From positions 1-18,074 of the forward strand of contig JAITJB010000005.1 of the NCBI GenBank assembly GCA_031279155.1: a stretch of 18,074 bases of DNA, read 5' to 3'. The notes under the pieces were generated by a model, which saw nothing but the letters and a program-made list of their open reading frames with translations, did no database searches and was not told the origin of the DNA. Below, in pieces: positions 8,236-16,239 of the stretch. The DNA is from Deltaproteobacteria bacterium. Its GTDB lineage: Bacteria; Desulfobacterota; Desulfarculia; Adiutricales; Adiutricaceae. The number at the start of each line of letters is the position of its first letter. Position 1 is the stretch's first letter. The position numbers and the translations under genes are program-made.

Positions 8236-11200
8236 GAGGCCTCCAGCTTGCTGTCGCGGTCAAGGAAGTCCTCTAACCGGCCCTCAAGTTCTAAGTACTC
8301 CTCGCGGAGAATTTCCGCCAAATCGCCGGGGTTTTCCCACAGGCCGCGACTTATGGCTTCCAAGAGCTTGTCAAGGATGTTGCGCCTGGCAAAGGGGTTG
8401 ACGCGATCCATCCACTCGCGGGTTTCGGGGTCTAGGGCCCAAGCTCTAGCCGCCTTCTCGTACATCCAATCTTCGACGACTTCGGCGGTAGCGTCCCAAC
8501 CGTAGAGGGTATCCATCATATGGGAGAGATCGCCGGCTCCTTTAAAGCCGTGGCGCTTTAAGCCCTCGATCCACTTGGGGTTAACTAGGCGGGCCCTTAG
8601 GACATGGCGGGCCTCCTCGCGGGTGGTCCTAATTTTTACCCGGCTAGGATCGGCCCCGTCGCCCATCAGAGATAAGGGCTCAACCCCGCGCACGGTCTTT
8701 GAGGCCGCGATGAGTCCGCCGTAATAATTGTAGTAATCGGTGCAGCTCATCATGTCGTATTCGCGGCTGTCCTCGTTTTTAACCGTCACGTCCATCCTAG
8801 AGAGCACTCGCCTGAAGCCTTCTGGTCTAGTTAGCCCGTAACTACCCTCCCCATAAGCGTGGCCAGACCAGCGTATGTAGATTTCGCCCAAGTCGCTTTG
8901 ATCTTTCCATTTACCGCTCTCCACAAGCTCAGCTACTCCGGCCCCATAAGTTCCAGGTGGGCAGCCAAAGACCCGGAAGGTGGCCTCACGGAAGGCCTCC
9001 TTTTCATCGCGGCCTTCCTTACGATAAGCTTCGATATCAGCTAAAACATGAGCCCGAATAAAGTTAGATTCCACCGGCTCAGAAAGGGTGGCGGCCATGA
9101 TCGCCGCTTTGTCTAAAAAATCAACTAAGTTGGGAAATGAATCGCGGAAAAAGCCCGATATGCGGGCCGTCACATCGATTCTTGGGCGACCTAACTCTGA
9201 GAGCGGGATAACTTCTAAGCCCTGGACCGTTCCCCCAAGCCGCCAGACTGGACGCAGGCCCAAGAGGAAGAGGATTTCGGCTATGTCATCGCCCCGCGAC
9301 CTCATGGTCGAAGTCCCGTAGACCAGTATGCCAACGTTTCGGGGATACTGGCCAGTCTGCTCCAAGCACCTTTGTATTAAAGCCCGGCCTAAGTTGCAGC
9401 CAACCTCCCAAGCCGCTTGACTTGGAATTTTCCTAGGATCGACGGAGTAGAAGTTGCGGCCGGAAGGGTAGATGTCGGTCTGCCCCCGGCTGGGCGCGCC
9501 TGACGGCCCTGGCGGCACAAACGAGCCATCTAAGCCCCCTAAGGTGTTGGTGATCTCGGCCTGACAGGCCCTGAGATCGGGAACTAGAGTTTGGGTTATC
9601 CAAGCCAAAATCCCCAAGAGAGGCTCGAAGTGTATTTCTGTGGTTTCGCTATCTGTTTTCTGACCTAAGCTTGCGCGCGTTTCGATGAGTATTTCAATAA
9701 GATCGCCCTTGGCCCTTTGATAGTCGTAATCATAGTCCGATAGCTTGGCTACTAGCGTTACGCACTTTTTTTGGAGCCATTTTATGATCTCATATCCTGT
9801 TTGCCCATTAGCTAATTTTTGGCCGGGATTATCTACTAATTCCCCGTAATCGTAACCCAAGCTAGAAGCCAAAGTCTCCCTAAGCGACGGTCGGCCTGGC
9901 CCGGCTATCCTGGTCAGCTGGACGACCGTTTCAACTAACCTATCTCCAATTGGAGCCTTTCCCAAAACGTGGAGGCCGTCGGCTATCATGGTGTCTGATA
10001 ATTCGCTTAGGTAAGAGTGAAGCTTAACTAAGAAGGCCTGAAATTCTTCCGGGCTTTGCGGCTTACTGGCCACCAAATCGCAGTCGAGCTTGGCCCTTTT
10101 AACCTCTTCCCAGATGAGGTTTTCCAAGACCGGGACCTTAGCTGGATCTTCGGTTAAAGCGAGCCTGTGGTCGGAAGTTAGAGAGCTAATCTTTTCTAGT
10201 TCATCGTAGAGATCGGCTGAGGTAAAAGCCGGGGTTAAGTGATCGATAATAACCGCGTAACTACGCCTCTTAGCCTGAGTCCCCTCGCCGGGATCGTTAA
10301 TTATGTAAGGATAGATGTTGGGGATGTCCATGATGGCTAGATCGGGATAGCACTCGCTTGAGAGGCCCAAAGCCTTACCAGGTAGCCACTCTAAGGAGCC
10401 ATGCTTCCCAACGTGGATAAAGGCCATGGCCCCCCAAACCTCTTTGAGCCAGCGGTAGTGGGCCAGATATGGATGCGGCGGCGAGAGGGAAAAATCGTGG
10501 TAAACCTTTTCGATATTCTCCAAGTACCCTCTGGTCGGCTGGACGGTGATAAAGACGTTACCTGAGGCCAGACCGCTAAAAAGCATTTGATCGCGGTAGA
10601 CAAAGAGATCGCCAGGCAGCGCTCCCCAATCGTCGATCATTTTATCGCGGATGCTTTGAGGTAGTTTGGCAAACCAGGGCTTATAGAGCTCAGGCTCAGC
10701 TAAGGCCTCAGCCCGGGCGGCCATGTCTTGGGGGGTTAAAAACCTCTGGTCAGAGGTCAGCCGGCCAATTATCTCCATAGCTAATTCATCATCGCCCTCA
10801 AAGATCTTAGGGACGTTATAGCCTGCCATCTTTAATTGCTTTAAGATTTCCACGACGCTTTTAAAGCTATCGAGCCCGGCAGCGCAGCCGATGCGGTCGT
10901 TTCGAGGCGGGTAGTGGTGGAAGATAATGGCGATTTTCTTTTGGCTATTGGGAACGTGCCTAAGCTTTGCCCAATTGATGGTCAGATCGACTAGTTTTCC
11001 CACTCGCTCTTCGTCAGGCTCGTAGGTAACTAGTAAGGCCTTAGTTAAGGGATCGACCTGGCTCTGCTCGCGGAAGGCAAAGGGCACGGCGATGATGTTT
11101 CCATCAAATTCCGGCTGGGCCGCCGATAAGGCCACATCAAGGGTGGCTAAGCCCTGGAGGCTACCGGCCCAAACCTCCCTAGGCGCGAAAGAGGTCGTAG

Positions 11201-12080
11201 CCTGGATGACCGGAACACCCATTTTTGAAAATAAATCGCGGCAGTCAGGCGATGTTAAGGTCAGAGAAAACGACATGGGGCTTAAGAGCACGTCGATTCG
11301 AGATTTACCAGAGCTATCGACAAAAAAGCGAGCGGCGGCGTGAGCCGCCCCGGGGTTACCCAAATCGCGATCCATATAGCGCATGTGAAAGACGCAGATG
11401 ACGTTGGCCTTGCGGCTTTCTATGGCCCTAATTAAGGCGTTGATGTGGCTTAGGTTACCGTTTAACCAAAAGGTTTGATAGAACCAGACGCCAACCGTAG
11501 GTTTTTGGGGATCGATTTGAGTTTTAAAATATTCTTCATCTTCGATAATGTCCGGCCAATCAGGATGGTAAAGACCTTCAAAGGCCGGTATGACCGCAGC
11601 TTTGGCCATAAGCTCTGGTGGAGGAGAGTCTCCCAACTTTTCGGCCCCGAGCTTCCAGAGGTGCTTAATGAGTTCGGTTAGGTTAGCTTTCCCGCCAAAG
11701 GTTAGGTAACGGCGGCTCTTTTCAAAATCTTCTAGGCCAAAGCCTGTTGAAATCTTTTTTGACCACTCCAGAGAATCCAAATCGCCGCCTTCGGGCTGAA
11801 TGTGGAGGATGGGGAGTTTTTCGGCCATTTTGACGGCGTCTTCTAACTGCCGCCAAGCCGGAAAAGACTCTGGGCCTCCATGGAGGTTTATGACCACTAC
11901 GTCGGAAGCCATAGCTTTTTTGACAAAATCAGCGCACCTGGATTCATCGAAGAGTTGCGACTGCGTTCTTAGATATAAATCCATCTGACCGCCTCTGGCC
12001 CTAAAGGACGTTAAGGCCGCCGAGAGGGGAGCGGCATCTAATCCGGTAGCGGAGTAGTAGGTTAACCTTACTATTTTCAT
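8232..12080 (-). CDS. cobN: CobN-type cobaltochelatase large subunit, paralogue 2 (canonical form)
   Basis: This is a CobN-family large subunit of 1282 residues, close to the usual CobN length. Diagnostic segments are VTVQPTRGY followed by SPPHPYLAHYRWL, HVGKHGSLEWLPGK (residues 556-569), GPSGAPSRGQTDIYPSGRNF, the RIDVTARISGFFRD segment and the C-terminal ARLVNPKWIEGLKRHGFKGA. In the known aerobic pathway CobN with CobST inserts cobalt into hydrogenobyrinate diamide. Where ChlI/ChlD-like proteins replace CobST, as here, the same role is usually assigned. I prefer the ATG at 12080 to the GTG three codons earlier (12089): spacing from the weak GAG favours it, and MKIVRLTYYSATG is a natural CobN-like start. 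The gene follows the permease by 46 nt and overlaps the ChlD-like gene by 4 nt. It differs strongly from the second CobN protein encoded in this operon, so it is not a recent duplicate. Confidence 0.96.
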   Translation of the reverse strand: MKIVRLTYYSATGLDAAPLSAALTSFRARGGQMDLYLRTQSQLFDESRCADFVKKAMASDVVVINLHGGPESFPAWRQLEDAVKMAEKLPILHIQPEGGDLDSLEWSKKISTGFGLEDFEKSRRYLTFGGKANLTELIKHLWKLGAEKLGDSPPPELMAKAAVIPAFEGLYHPDWPDIIEDEEYFKTQIDPQKPTVGVWFYQTFWLNGNLSHINALIRAIESRKANVICVFHMRYMDRDLGNPGAAHAAARFFVDSSGKSRIDVLLSPMSFSLTLTSPDCRDLFSKMGVPVIQATTSFAPREVWAGSLQGLATLDVALSAAQPEFDGNIIAVPFAFREQSQVDPLTKALLVTYEPDEERVGKLVDLTINWAKLRHVPNSQKKIAIIFHHYPPRNDRIGCAAGLDSFKSVVEILKQLKMAGYNVPKIFEGDDELAMEIIGRLTSDQRFLTPQDMAARAEALAEPELYKPWFAKLPQSIRDKMIDDWGALPGDLFVYRDQMLFSGLASGNVFITVQPTRGYLENIEKVYHDFSLSPPHPYLAHYRWLKEVWGAMAFIHVGKHGSLEWLPGKALGLSSECYPDLAIMDIPNIYPYIINDPGEGTQAKRRSYAVIIDHLTPAFTSADLYDELEKISSLTSDHRLALTEDPAKVPVLENLIWEEVKRAKLDCDLVASKPQSPEEFQAFLVKLHSYLSELSDTMIADGLHVLGKAPIGDRLVETVVQLTRIAGPGRPSLRETLASSLGYDYGELVDNPGQKLANGQTGYEIIKWLQKKCVTLVAKLSDYDYDYQRAKGDLIEILIETRASLGQKTDSETTEIHFEPLLGILAWITQTLVPDLRACQAEITNTLGGLDGSFVPPGPSGAPSRGQTDIYPSGRNFYSVDPRKIPSQAAWEVGCNLGRALIQRCLEQTGQYPRNVGILVYGTSTMRSRGDDIAEILFLLGLRPVWRLGGTVQGLEVIPLSELGRPRIDVTARISGFFRDSFPNLVDFLDKAAIMAATLSEPVESNFIRAHVLADIEAYRKEGRDEKEAFREATFRVFGCPPGTYGAGVAELVESGKWKDQSDLGEIYIRWSGHAYGEGSYGLTRPEGFRRVLSRMDVTVKNEDSREYDMMSCTDYYNYYGGLIAASKTVRGVEPLSLMGDGADPSRVKIRTTREEARHVLRARLVNPKWIEGLKRHGFKGAGDLSHMMDTLYGWDATAEVVEDWMYEKAARAWALDPETREWMDRVNPFARRNILDKLLEAISRGLWENPGDLAEILREEYLELEGRLEDFLDRDSKLEAS

Positions 12081-12126
12081 GGTGTGCACTCAACAATATG
12101 AGGCCGGACATGGTCCGGGAGAAAGC

Positions 12127-13173
12127 TCAGCTCTTAAAGCCCCTCTTCAAAAGAAGGCCAATAACGATGGGAGCCCCAAAAATGGCCGTAATGGCCGAAA
12201 TCGGCAGTTCCACAGGACTTAACCACATGCGGGCGATTAAATCGCACAAACTCGTAACCGAGGCGCCCAAAAGGCAGGCGCCCGGAATCAAGACGCGGTT
12301 ATCGGAGGTGCCCAAACTGAGCCTAGCCATGTGAGGCACGGCTAGACCAATAAAGGCCACGGGCCCGGCCATGGAGGTGACCAGCCCGGCTAGGGACGAA
12401 GAAGCCAGAAGGATGAACAGCCTAAAGCGGCGGATATCAACGCCAACGGAAGCGGCGTAATCTTCGCCCAATAAAAAAGCGTTTAAGGGTTTAGCCAGGA
12501 TAAAGACCAAAACGGTCAGAGAGCCGCCGACAAAAAACATGATCCCCAACTGTAGCCAGGAAAAGCGGGAAAAACTGCCCATACCCCATAGGACGAAGCC
12601 CTTAATTCTCTCGGTTTCGGCTAAGGCCGTTAAGATAGAGGTAATGGCCGAACAGACGTAGCCCATCATCAGGCCTACAACCAAAAGGGTGGCCCGGCCC
12701 CTGACTTTAGTGGCGATGGCTAAGACCAATATCACGGTGGCGTAGGCGCCAATGCAGCCAGCCATCGTTATCAAGTAAGGCGACAAAGTGGCGTAATAAA
12801 AACCAATTCCCGTCAGCATAACCAAAGAGACCGTAAGAGTCGCCCCCGAAGAGATGCCTAATATAAAAGGCCCGACAATGGGGTTACGAAAGTATACCTG
12901 GAGTAAGAGGCCGGAAGCAGCCAAAAAAGCCCCGCCCATAATGGTGGCTAAAGTCCTAGGTAAACGCAAACTCCAAACGGTAAAGGCCAAATCGCCTTGG
13001 CCAAAGGGAGACCTTAAAGCCTTAAGCACTTGGACTGGCGGATAACTTACCGAGCCGATCACTAAGTTTAAAACGATCAACAAAAGCGTTAAAAAACCCA
13101 AGCACCAAAAAACCATGAGCCGGCGGTTGTATTGGCGATGGAGGATACTTTTAGCGTCCAGCGAGGCTTCCAT
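12127..13173 (-). CDS. FecCD/BtuC-family ABC importer permease
   Basis: This 348-residue, highly hydrophobic protein has the length and spacing of the roughly ten membrane helices of BtuC/FecD permeases. A basic N-terminus (RRLMVF) precedes the first helix at about residues 19-42. The segment GLAVPHMARL (276-285) and the following GASVTSLCDLIARM are family hallmarks near the ATPase-contact and translocation region. I chose ATG at 13173 over a TTG five codons upstream (13188), because AGAAG lies at a good distance before that ATG. It is the first gene after the riboswitch and terminator. The substrate-binding protein at the far end of the operon is its likely partner; no ATP-binding subunit is visible here. 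Vitamin B12 or another corrinoid is the probable substrate, but siderophore or heme transport uses the same family. Confidence 0.94.
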   Translation of the reverse strand: MEASLDAKSILHRQYNRRLMVFWCLGFLTLLLIVLNLVIGSVSYPPVQVLKALRSPFGQGDLAFTVWSLRLPRTLATIMGGAFLAASGLLLQVYFRNPIVGPFILGISSGATLTVSLVMLTGIGFYYATLSPYLITMAGCIGAYATVILVLAIATKVRGRATLLVVGLMMGYVCSAITSILTALAETERIKGFVLWGMGSFSRFSWLQLGIMFFVGGSLTVLVFILAKPLNAFLLGEDYAASVGVDIRRFRLFILLASSSLAGLVTSMAGPVAFIGLAVPHMARLSLGTSDNRVLIPGACLLGASVTSLCDLIARMWLSPVELPISAITAIFGAPIVIGLLLKRGFKS

Positions 13174-13402
13174 ATTATTTCTTCTCAAAATTCCAGAAAT
13201 ATTAACAGCTAGAAGGCGTTATAGACGTAACTTCGGCATCCGGCCAAGGGTTTGTCAAGTTAGGCTTTCTTCCCCGGTTAGGTCATTTTGGTTGGAACTT
13301 AAACACGGCGTATGGGTCGTAATACGAAGGAAAAACAAAAAAATTATTGATTTTTAGGCCTTAGTCCAAGATCTAAGGCCAGGGTTTTACGGCATTTTTG
13401 AT
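13174..13402 (-). promoter_or_regulatory. Long untranslated leader between the riboswitch terminator and the permease gene, with a second terminator-like hairpin
   Basis: No gene is visible in these 229 bases. On the minus strand GGCCTTAG (13380-13373) pairs perfectly with CTAAGGCC (13364-13357) around an 8-nt loop. It is followed by TAAAAATCAATAATTTTTTTG, which makes a second, weaker terminator-like structure 23 nt beyond the first. Further down, a TATAAC (13223-13218) with a poor -35 element TTGGCC (13247-13242, spacer 18) could be a weak riboswitch-independent promoter, but I would not rely on it. Confidence 0.45.
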
Positions 13403-13435
13403 AAAAAAAACCCCGGATTGATTAATCAATCCAGG
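13403..13435 (-). terminator. Intrinsic terminator of the cobalamin riboswitch
   Basis: On the minus strand CCTGGATTGATT (13435-13424) pairs with AATCAATCCGGG (13423-13412), with one U-G wobble and an effective UUAA tetraloop, followed by eight Ts (13410-13403). Placed between the riboswitch aptamer and the first gene, it is the expected expression platform for cobalamin-dependent transcription termination. A further hairpin-forming segment (CCTCTG 13475-13480 with CAGAGG 13510-13515) lies between aptamer and terminator and may be the switching or kissing-loop element. Confidence 0.82.
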
Positions 13436-13523
13436 ATTCCCAATTTTATCCCGAAAATGAGTGCGGACCTTTAGCCTCTGTCCGACGGGAACTATCCCCA
13501 TCCCCGGGCCAGAGGTGGCCGGG

Positions 13524-13704
13524 ATATCACAGGCAGGTCTTCTGGCTTACGGATCATTCCAACAAGATAGTCTTCCCAGCCCATGGGCTAGTGACTTAAA
13601 AATAGCTTTCGCCTGATGTATCCTGCCGGTCCCCGATTACAGCGGTGGGTCCGTCCTCGAATTGCACGAGAGTTCCCTGTTAGGCCCAAATAGGGCGCCT
13701 GTAA
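13524..13704 (-). promoter_or_regulatory. Cobalamin (adenosylcobalamin-class) riboswitch aptamer
   Basis: Read on the minus strand, the segment carries the conserved blocks in order: CCTAACAGGGAA near the 5' end, a hairpin (CTCTCGTGCAATTCGAG), GGACCCACCGCTGTAATCGG, GGCAGGATACATC, AAGTCACTAGCCC with CTGGGAAG, and the B12 box AGCCAGAAGACCTGCCT (13547-13531). These match the Cbl riboswitch consensus. With the terminator downstream it should switch the operon off when cobalamin is plentiful. Ligand subclass (adenosyl- versus hydroxo- or methyl-cobalamin) is not determined. The outer boundaries are approximate by about 10 nt. Confidence 0.93.
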
Positions 13705-13719
13705 ATATTTTAACATTAC

Positions 13720-13747
13720 CTTATAGCAGGGAAAAAGGCAAGTACAA
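13720..13747 (-). promoter_or_regulatory. Probable sigma70-type promoter of the corrinoid operon
   Basis: On the minus strand TTGTAC (13747-13742), a 16-nt spacer and TATAAG (13725-13720) lie just upstream of the riboswitch, which puts the start of transcription a few bases before the aptamer. The -10 is good and the -35 moderate. TTGACT and TTGACG further upstream (13770-13795) lack a matching -10. Confidence 0.42.
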
Positions 13748-13923
13748 TTGGCATCCAGTCAGTACAAAAGCGTCAATTTTTTTTAAGTCAAGGCCGCGAT
13801 TTGGTTGTTTTGGCATGAAAATTGCGATCTCTATGATTGCCCCTTACTTGCCTAGTCCTCCTTGACAACTCATCTGAGGATAGAGCTGCGCAAGCTTAAT
13901 TCTTACCCCAAAATCGCCTTCGC

Positions 13924-14483
13924 TCAGCCTCGGGAATTATTTTTGGCATTCTCCGTATAGACCAACATGTTGGTGAAGGTTTTTCCCTGCGCTTCCACTT
14001 CGCCTCAAATACGCATTGATCCAAACGACGATTTTTTTATCGCCGGTTGCTTGACCAATTTTCGCGAATCCTTTCAGCGTGTCCGCAAAAGCCTGGCCGC
14101 CCGTGACGATCGTGTGGATGAACACGTCCCTTCTAGAGTAGTAAAGCATCTGGATTGCATTGTTTTCGACCAGGTAATTGGTCAGAAAAATTTAACTTTA
14201 CGCTCCATTTTCTACGACAAAAGTATCGTTTTCGTTAAAAAGGCGCTCCATCAAGCCGTCAAAGATTCTATTGTTGATGGATTTCGTATTGTCATCGATC
14301 AGCTTGAGGTATTCAACAAACAGATCCTTGTACCCGAAAATCGTTTGGTTTATCGGGTCCGTGTCGATACATTTGATGCTATCTCCTCTTTTTCTGCAAG
14401 TATTGCCCAAGCAGCACGAAAGCGATCGATTTTTTTACGCCGCCGTTTCCTTGCACAGTGATATGGACGGTTTTCTTGTGTTC
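13924..14483 (-). pseudogene. Decayed TraL-like conjugation ATPase gene
   Basis: Pieces of one protein occur in order on the minus strand. VHITVQGNGGVKKSIAFVLL (14469-14410) corresponds to the P-loop start of the TraL/ParA-like family (usual motif GKGGVGKS). After a frameshift comes CIDTDPINQTIFGYKDLFVE and FDGLMERLF, ending at TAA 14200-14198. The same frame resumes after a second TAA with NYLVENNAIQMLYYS and RDVFIHTIVTGGQAFADTL. A further shift leads to GKTFTNMLVYTEN and a TGA at 13926-13924. The P-loop is damaged (Lys to Asn and Gly to Lys), no start codon remains (TAG stands where one would be expected), and the C-terminus is short or continues out of frame (FPRLSEGDFG). It directly follows the TraK-like gene, matching the traK-traL order of IncP plasmids. 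Non-functional with near certainty. Confidence 0.87.
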
Positions 14484-14509
14484 CTAGTTGTGGTTTTTTT
14501 ATGATCGCC

Positions 14510-14827
14510 TCATTTAAGTTTTGATAATTCATCGTCGTCCGGCGTCCCTTGGTAGTTGAACCTCAGCGAGCCGGGAGGGAGCGGCGGCGCCGGCCGGACC
14601 GCAGGTTGTTTAACTGGTTGCGCAGTTACCGTTGCATTGGGCCTGCCTTTCTTCTCGCGCCAGGCCCGGACGCGCACCAAAAAATTGCGGAAGGCCTTGA
14701 CCGTAGTTTCATAGCCTAGGGCGTTCAACTCCTCCACCAGGGATTTTTGGCGGATTTTGTATTCCATACGCATTTCCAGGTCGGCCAGACGTTGTCTGAT
14801 ATAGCCAGCAAGGGACTGTTTCACCAT
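14510..14827 (-). CDS. TraK-like small DNA-binding protein of a conjugative element
   Basis: This open frame encodes 105 residues. The first 65 or so are basic and probably helical (MRMEYKIRQKSLVEELNALG, then TTVKAFRNFLVRVRAWREKK), followed by a Pro-rich spacer and a short tail. The pattern of a helical N-terminus with a segment like YETTVKAFRNFLVRVR resembles TraK-type proteins that bind the transfer origin on IncP-like plasmids; this is recognition by pattern, not by alignment. The strongest support is position: the TraL remnant begins just downstream on the same strand. I take ATG at 14827 rather than the adjoining GTG at 14830; no good ribosome-binding site is seen for either. Given the dead downstream gene, this is likely an orphan that has not yet decayed, and expression is uncertain. 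Confidence 0.6.
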   Translation of the reverse strand: MVKQSLAGYIRQRLADLEMRMEYKIRQKSLVEELNALGYETTVKAFRNFLVRVRAWREKKGRPNATVTAQPVKQPAVRPAPPLPPGSLRFNYQGTPDDDELSKLK

Positions 14828-14885
14828 CACGGCATCGATTCTTTAAAATGGTTGAATTATGGTCATTTATTTATGATGCGTCAAA

Positions 14886-14903
14886 CGGTATGAATATATA
14901 CCG
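14886..14903. promoter_or_regulatory. Inverted repeat in the divergent intergenic region (possible operator)
   Basis: CGGTAT (14886-14891) and ATACCG (14898-14903) are separated by GAATAT, between the TraK-like gene and the antitoxin-like gene. It is flanked by GCGTCAAA on one side and TTACGTCA on the other. It could be an operator for the antitoxin or a TraK site. No IncP nick-site sequence was seen nearby. Confidence 0.35.
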
Positions 14904-14967
14904 GTTACGTCAAGGTTACAATACGATAATACAAATATGCATCGATGATGAAATGGTTATGTAGTGG

Positions 14968-14996
14968 TTGTTTTTCGGCTATTTTTTTGCTAACAT
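14968..14996 (+). promoter_or_regulatory. Probable promoter of the antitoxin-toxin pair
   Basis: TTGTTT (14968-14973), a 17-nt spacer and TAACAT (14991-14996) make a moderate sigma70 promoter. Predicted transcription starts near 15003, about 44 nt before the antitoxin ATG. Confidence 0.45.
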
Positions 14997-15046
14997 TGTC
15001 ATCATGAGGAAAAAGGATGATCAAACCTAAAGAAAGGAGCAACATC

Positions 15047-15286
15047 ATGGCTTACAGCGTTGATTACGAAGTCGCCCTGGAGGTCTTGGGGCAGTACATG
15101 CAGCCTTTTGTTCAGGCAGAATATGACGAAGGAAAAAAGGAGAGTCCAAATCAGGCTTTTCTCAATTATTGCCGGACAAGAATCAGGGCATTAGGAGATC
15201 TACAGGATGAACTACACACCACGGACACGGAACTGATTGCAAAAATCATCGACCCAAAAAACAGCAAGTTCTTCGGGGCTGTTTGA
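15047..15286 (+). CDS. Small antitoxin-like protein partnered with a zeta toxin
   Basis: This 79-residue, mostly charged and probably helical protein (MAYSVDYEVALEVLGQYMQP, later NQAFLNYCRTRIRALGDLQD) is encoded immediately upstream of a zeta-toxin gene. ATG at 15047 is preceded by AAAGGAG with 7-nt spacing, which clearly beats an ATG at 15017. The stop codon TGA (15284-15286) overlaps the toxin ATG by one base, a typical coupled toxin-antitoxin arrangement. By position it should be the epsilon-like antidote. I do not recognise a named family from the sequence alone. Unlike its partner, the gene shows no frameshift or stop, so it may survive as an orphan antitoxin. Confidence 0.7.
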   Translation: MAYSVDYEVALEVLGQYMQPFVQAEYDEGKKESPNQAFLNYCRTRIRALGDLQDELHTTDTELIAKIIDPKNSKFFGAV

Positions 15287-16173
15287 TGTCCAAGTACAAG
15301 AATCTGACGGACGCGGAAGTTCAGAGGATCAGCGAAAAATATTTTGCTGAACGTGAAACAAAGTCCAGGGCTCAGAATCAGCCCTCCATTGTTTTCGTCG
15401 GCGCGCAGCCCGGCGCGGAGAAAAAGCACCGCCGCAGACAAGGTACGCTGTGAATTGGTCAAGCGGGGTGGTTACATCCACCTCAACGCCGACCGGATGC
15501 GCGAACGCATCCCGATCCAGACTTCAAGCCGATTTTCGAGGAAACATAGGCCTACGCCCTAAATACTCACAAATGCCTTGCGGGCGCTTGCCATCGATGG
15601 ACAGCTTAACGTCATCGAGGAAGGCGCCTTGCGCGGCCCCGGCATCATGAAGCACTTCACGGAACTAGCCCACAAATAGGGCTATCAAGCCGAACTCTTT
15701 GCGGTCGCCACCCACCATCAAGAAAGTCTTTTCTAGAATTTACGAACGCTTTGAAAAGCAGCGCCTGAATCCAGCCTTCAATCCCCGCTTTGTTACCGAG
15801 GAATACCACCAGGGCGCACTGATTGGGTTTACAGAAAATCTAGCCAAGGATGCCATCAGCTTTGACCGGGTGAGTGTCGTGAACCGGGTCGGCCAAACGC
15901 TCTTTGACAGCGCTGCTCGGGAGAATCGTCATACCGGCCCCTATGAGGCCCTTCTGAAAGGCCCGCGAGCTCACCCCGGAGCGTCTACGCGACTCGCGTT
16001 GGGTTGGGAGCGGGTCAGGACGCTGGCCGAGGCCAGACACTCGCCCCGCGATCATCTGGAACAGATCGGGCAACACCGCAATCGCGTCTCCGACCTAGGT
16101 AAGGCCCGGGCGCACATCGACGGCATGAAGCACCTGGACCTGAACATCGCCGCGCTGTCCCGCGATCCGCCAG
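15286..16173 (+). pseudogene. Decayed zeta-toxin (UDP-GlcNAc kinase family) gene
   Basis: It starts with ATG at 15286 (MSKYKNLTDAEVQRISEKYF). The P-loop region reads VGAQPGA, then breaks at an A5 run (15421-15425), where one extra A shifts the frame. The next frame gives STAADKVRCELVKRGGYIHL and NADRMRERIP. Later pieces alternate frames: DFKPIFEET with a stop, then NALRALAIDGQLNVIEEGAL, a stop inside HK-GYQAELFAVATHHQESL, then IYERFEKQRLNPAFNPRFVT with EEYHQGA and RVGQTLFDS in a third frame. The order and motifs match zeta toxins, which phosphorylate UDP-N-acetylglucosamine. At least three frameshifts and two nonsense codons, plus a Gly to Glu change in the P-loop, make it inactive. The right end is lost where the repeat array begins near 16174. 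Confidence 0.92.
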
Positions 16174-16211
16174 GCGGGGTTGCCTTCGAATTAAGTTTAG
16201 AAAATATTTGC

Positions 16212-16239
16212 CCCTACAGGGAACGCTTTCCCTGTAGGG
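16212..16239. repeat. GC-rich hairpin of unit A
   Basis: CCCTACAGGGAA (16212-16223) and TTCCCTGTAGGG (16228-16239) form a perfect 12-bp stem with a 4-nt loop. It is the unit A copy of a palindrome found in all three units. Neither side is followed by a convincing T-run, so function as a terminator is only possible. Confidence 0.8.

Noticed and set aside
13615..13632. TATCCTGCC on the plus strand, similar to the IncP nick-site core, near transfer-gene remnants.
   Set aside because: It is the complement of the conserved GGCAGGATA block of the cobalamin riboswitch; the match is coincidental.
13967..14461. A 164-codon plus-strand reading frame across the TraL remnant.
   Set aside because: The opposite strand shows clear TraL-like motifs in order; this frame is their antisense shadow and has no recognisable features.
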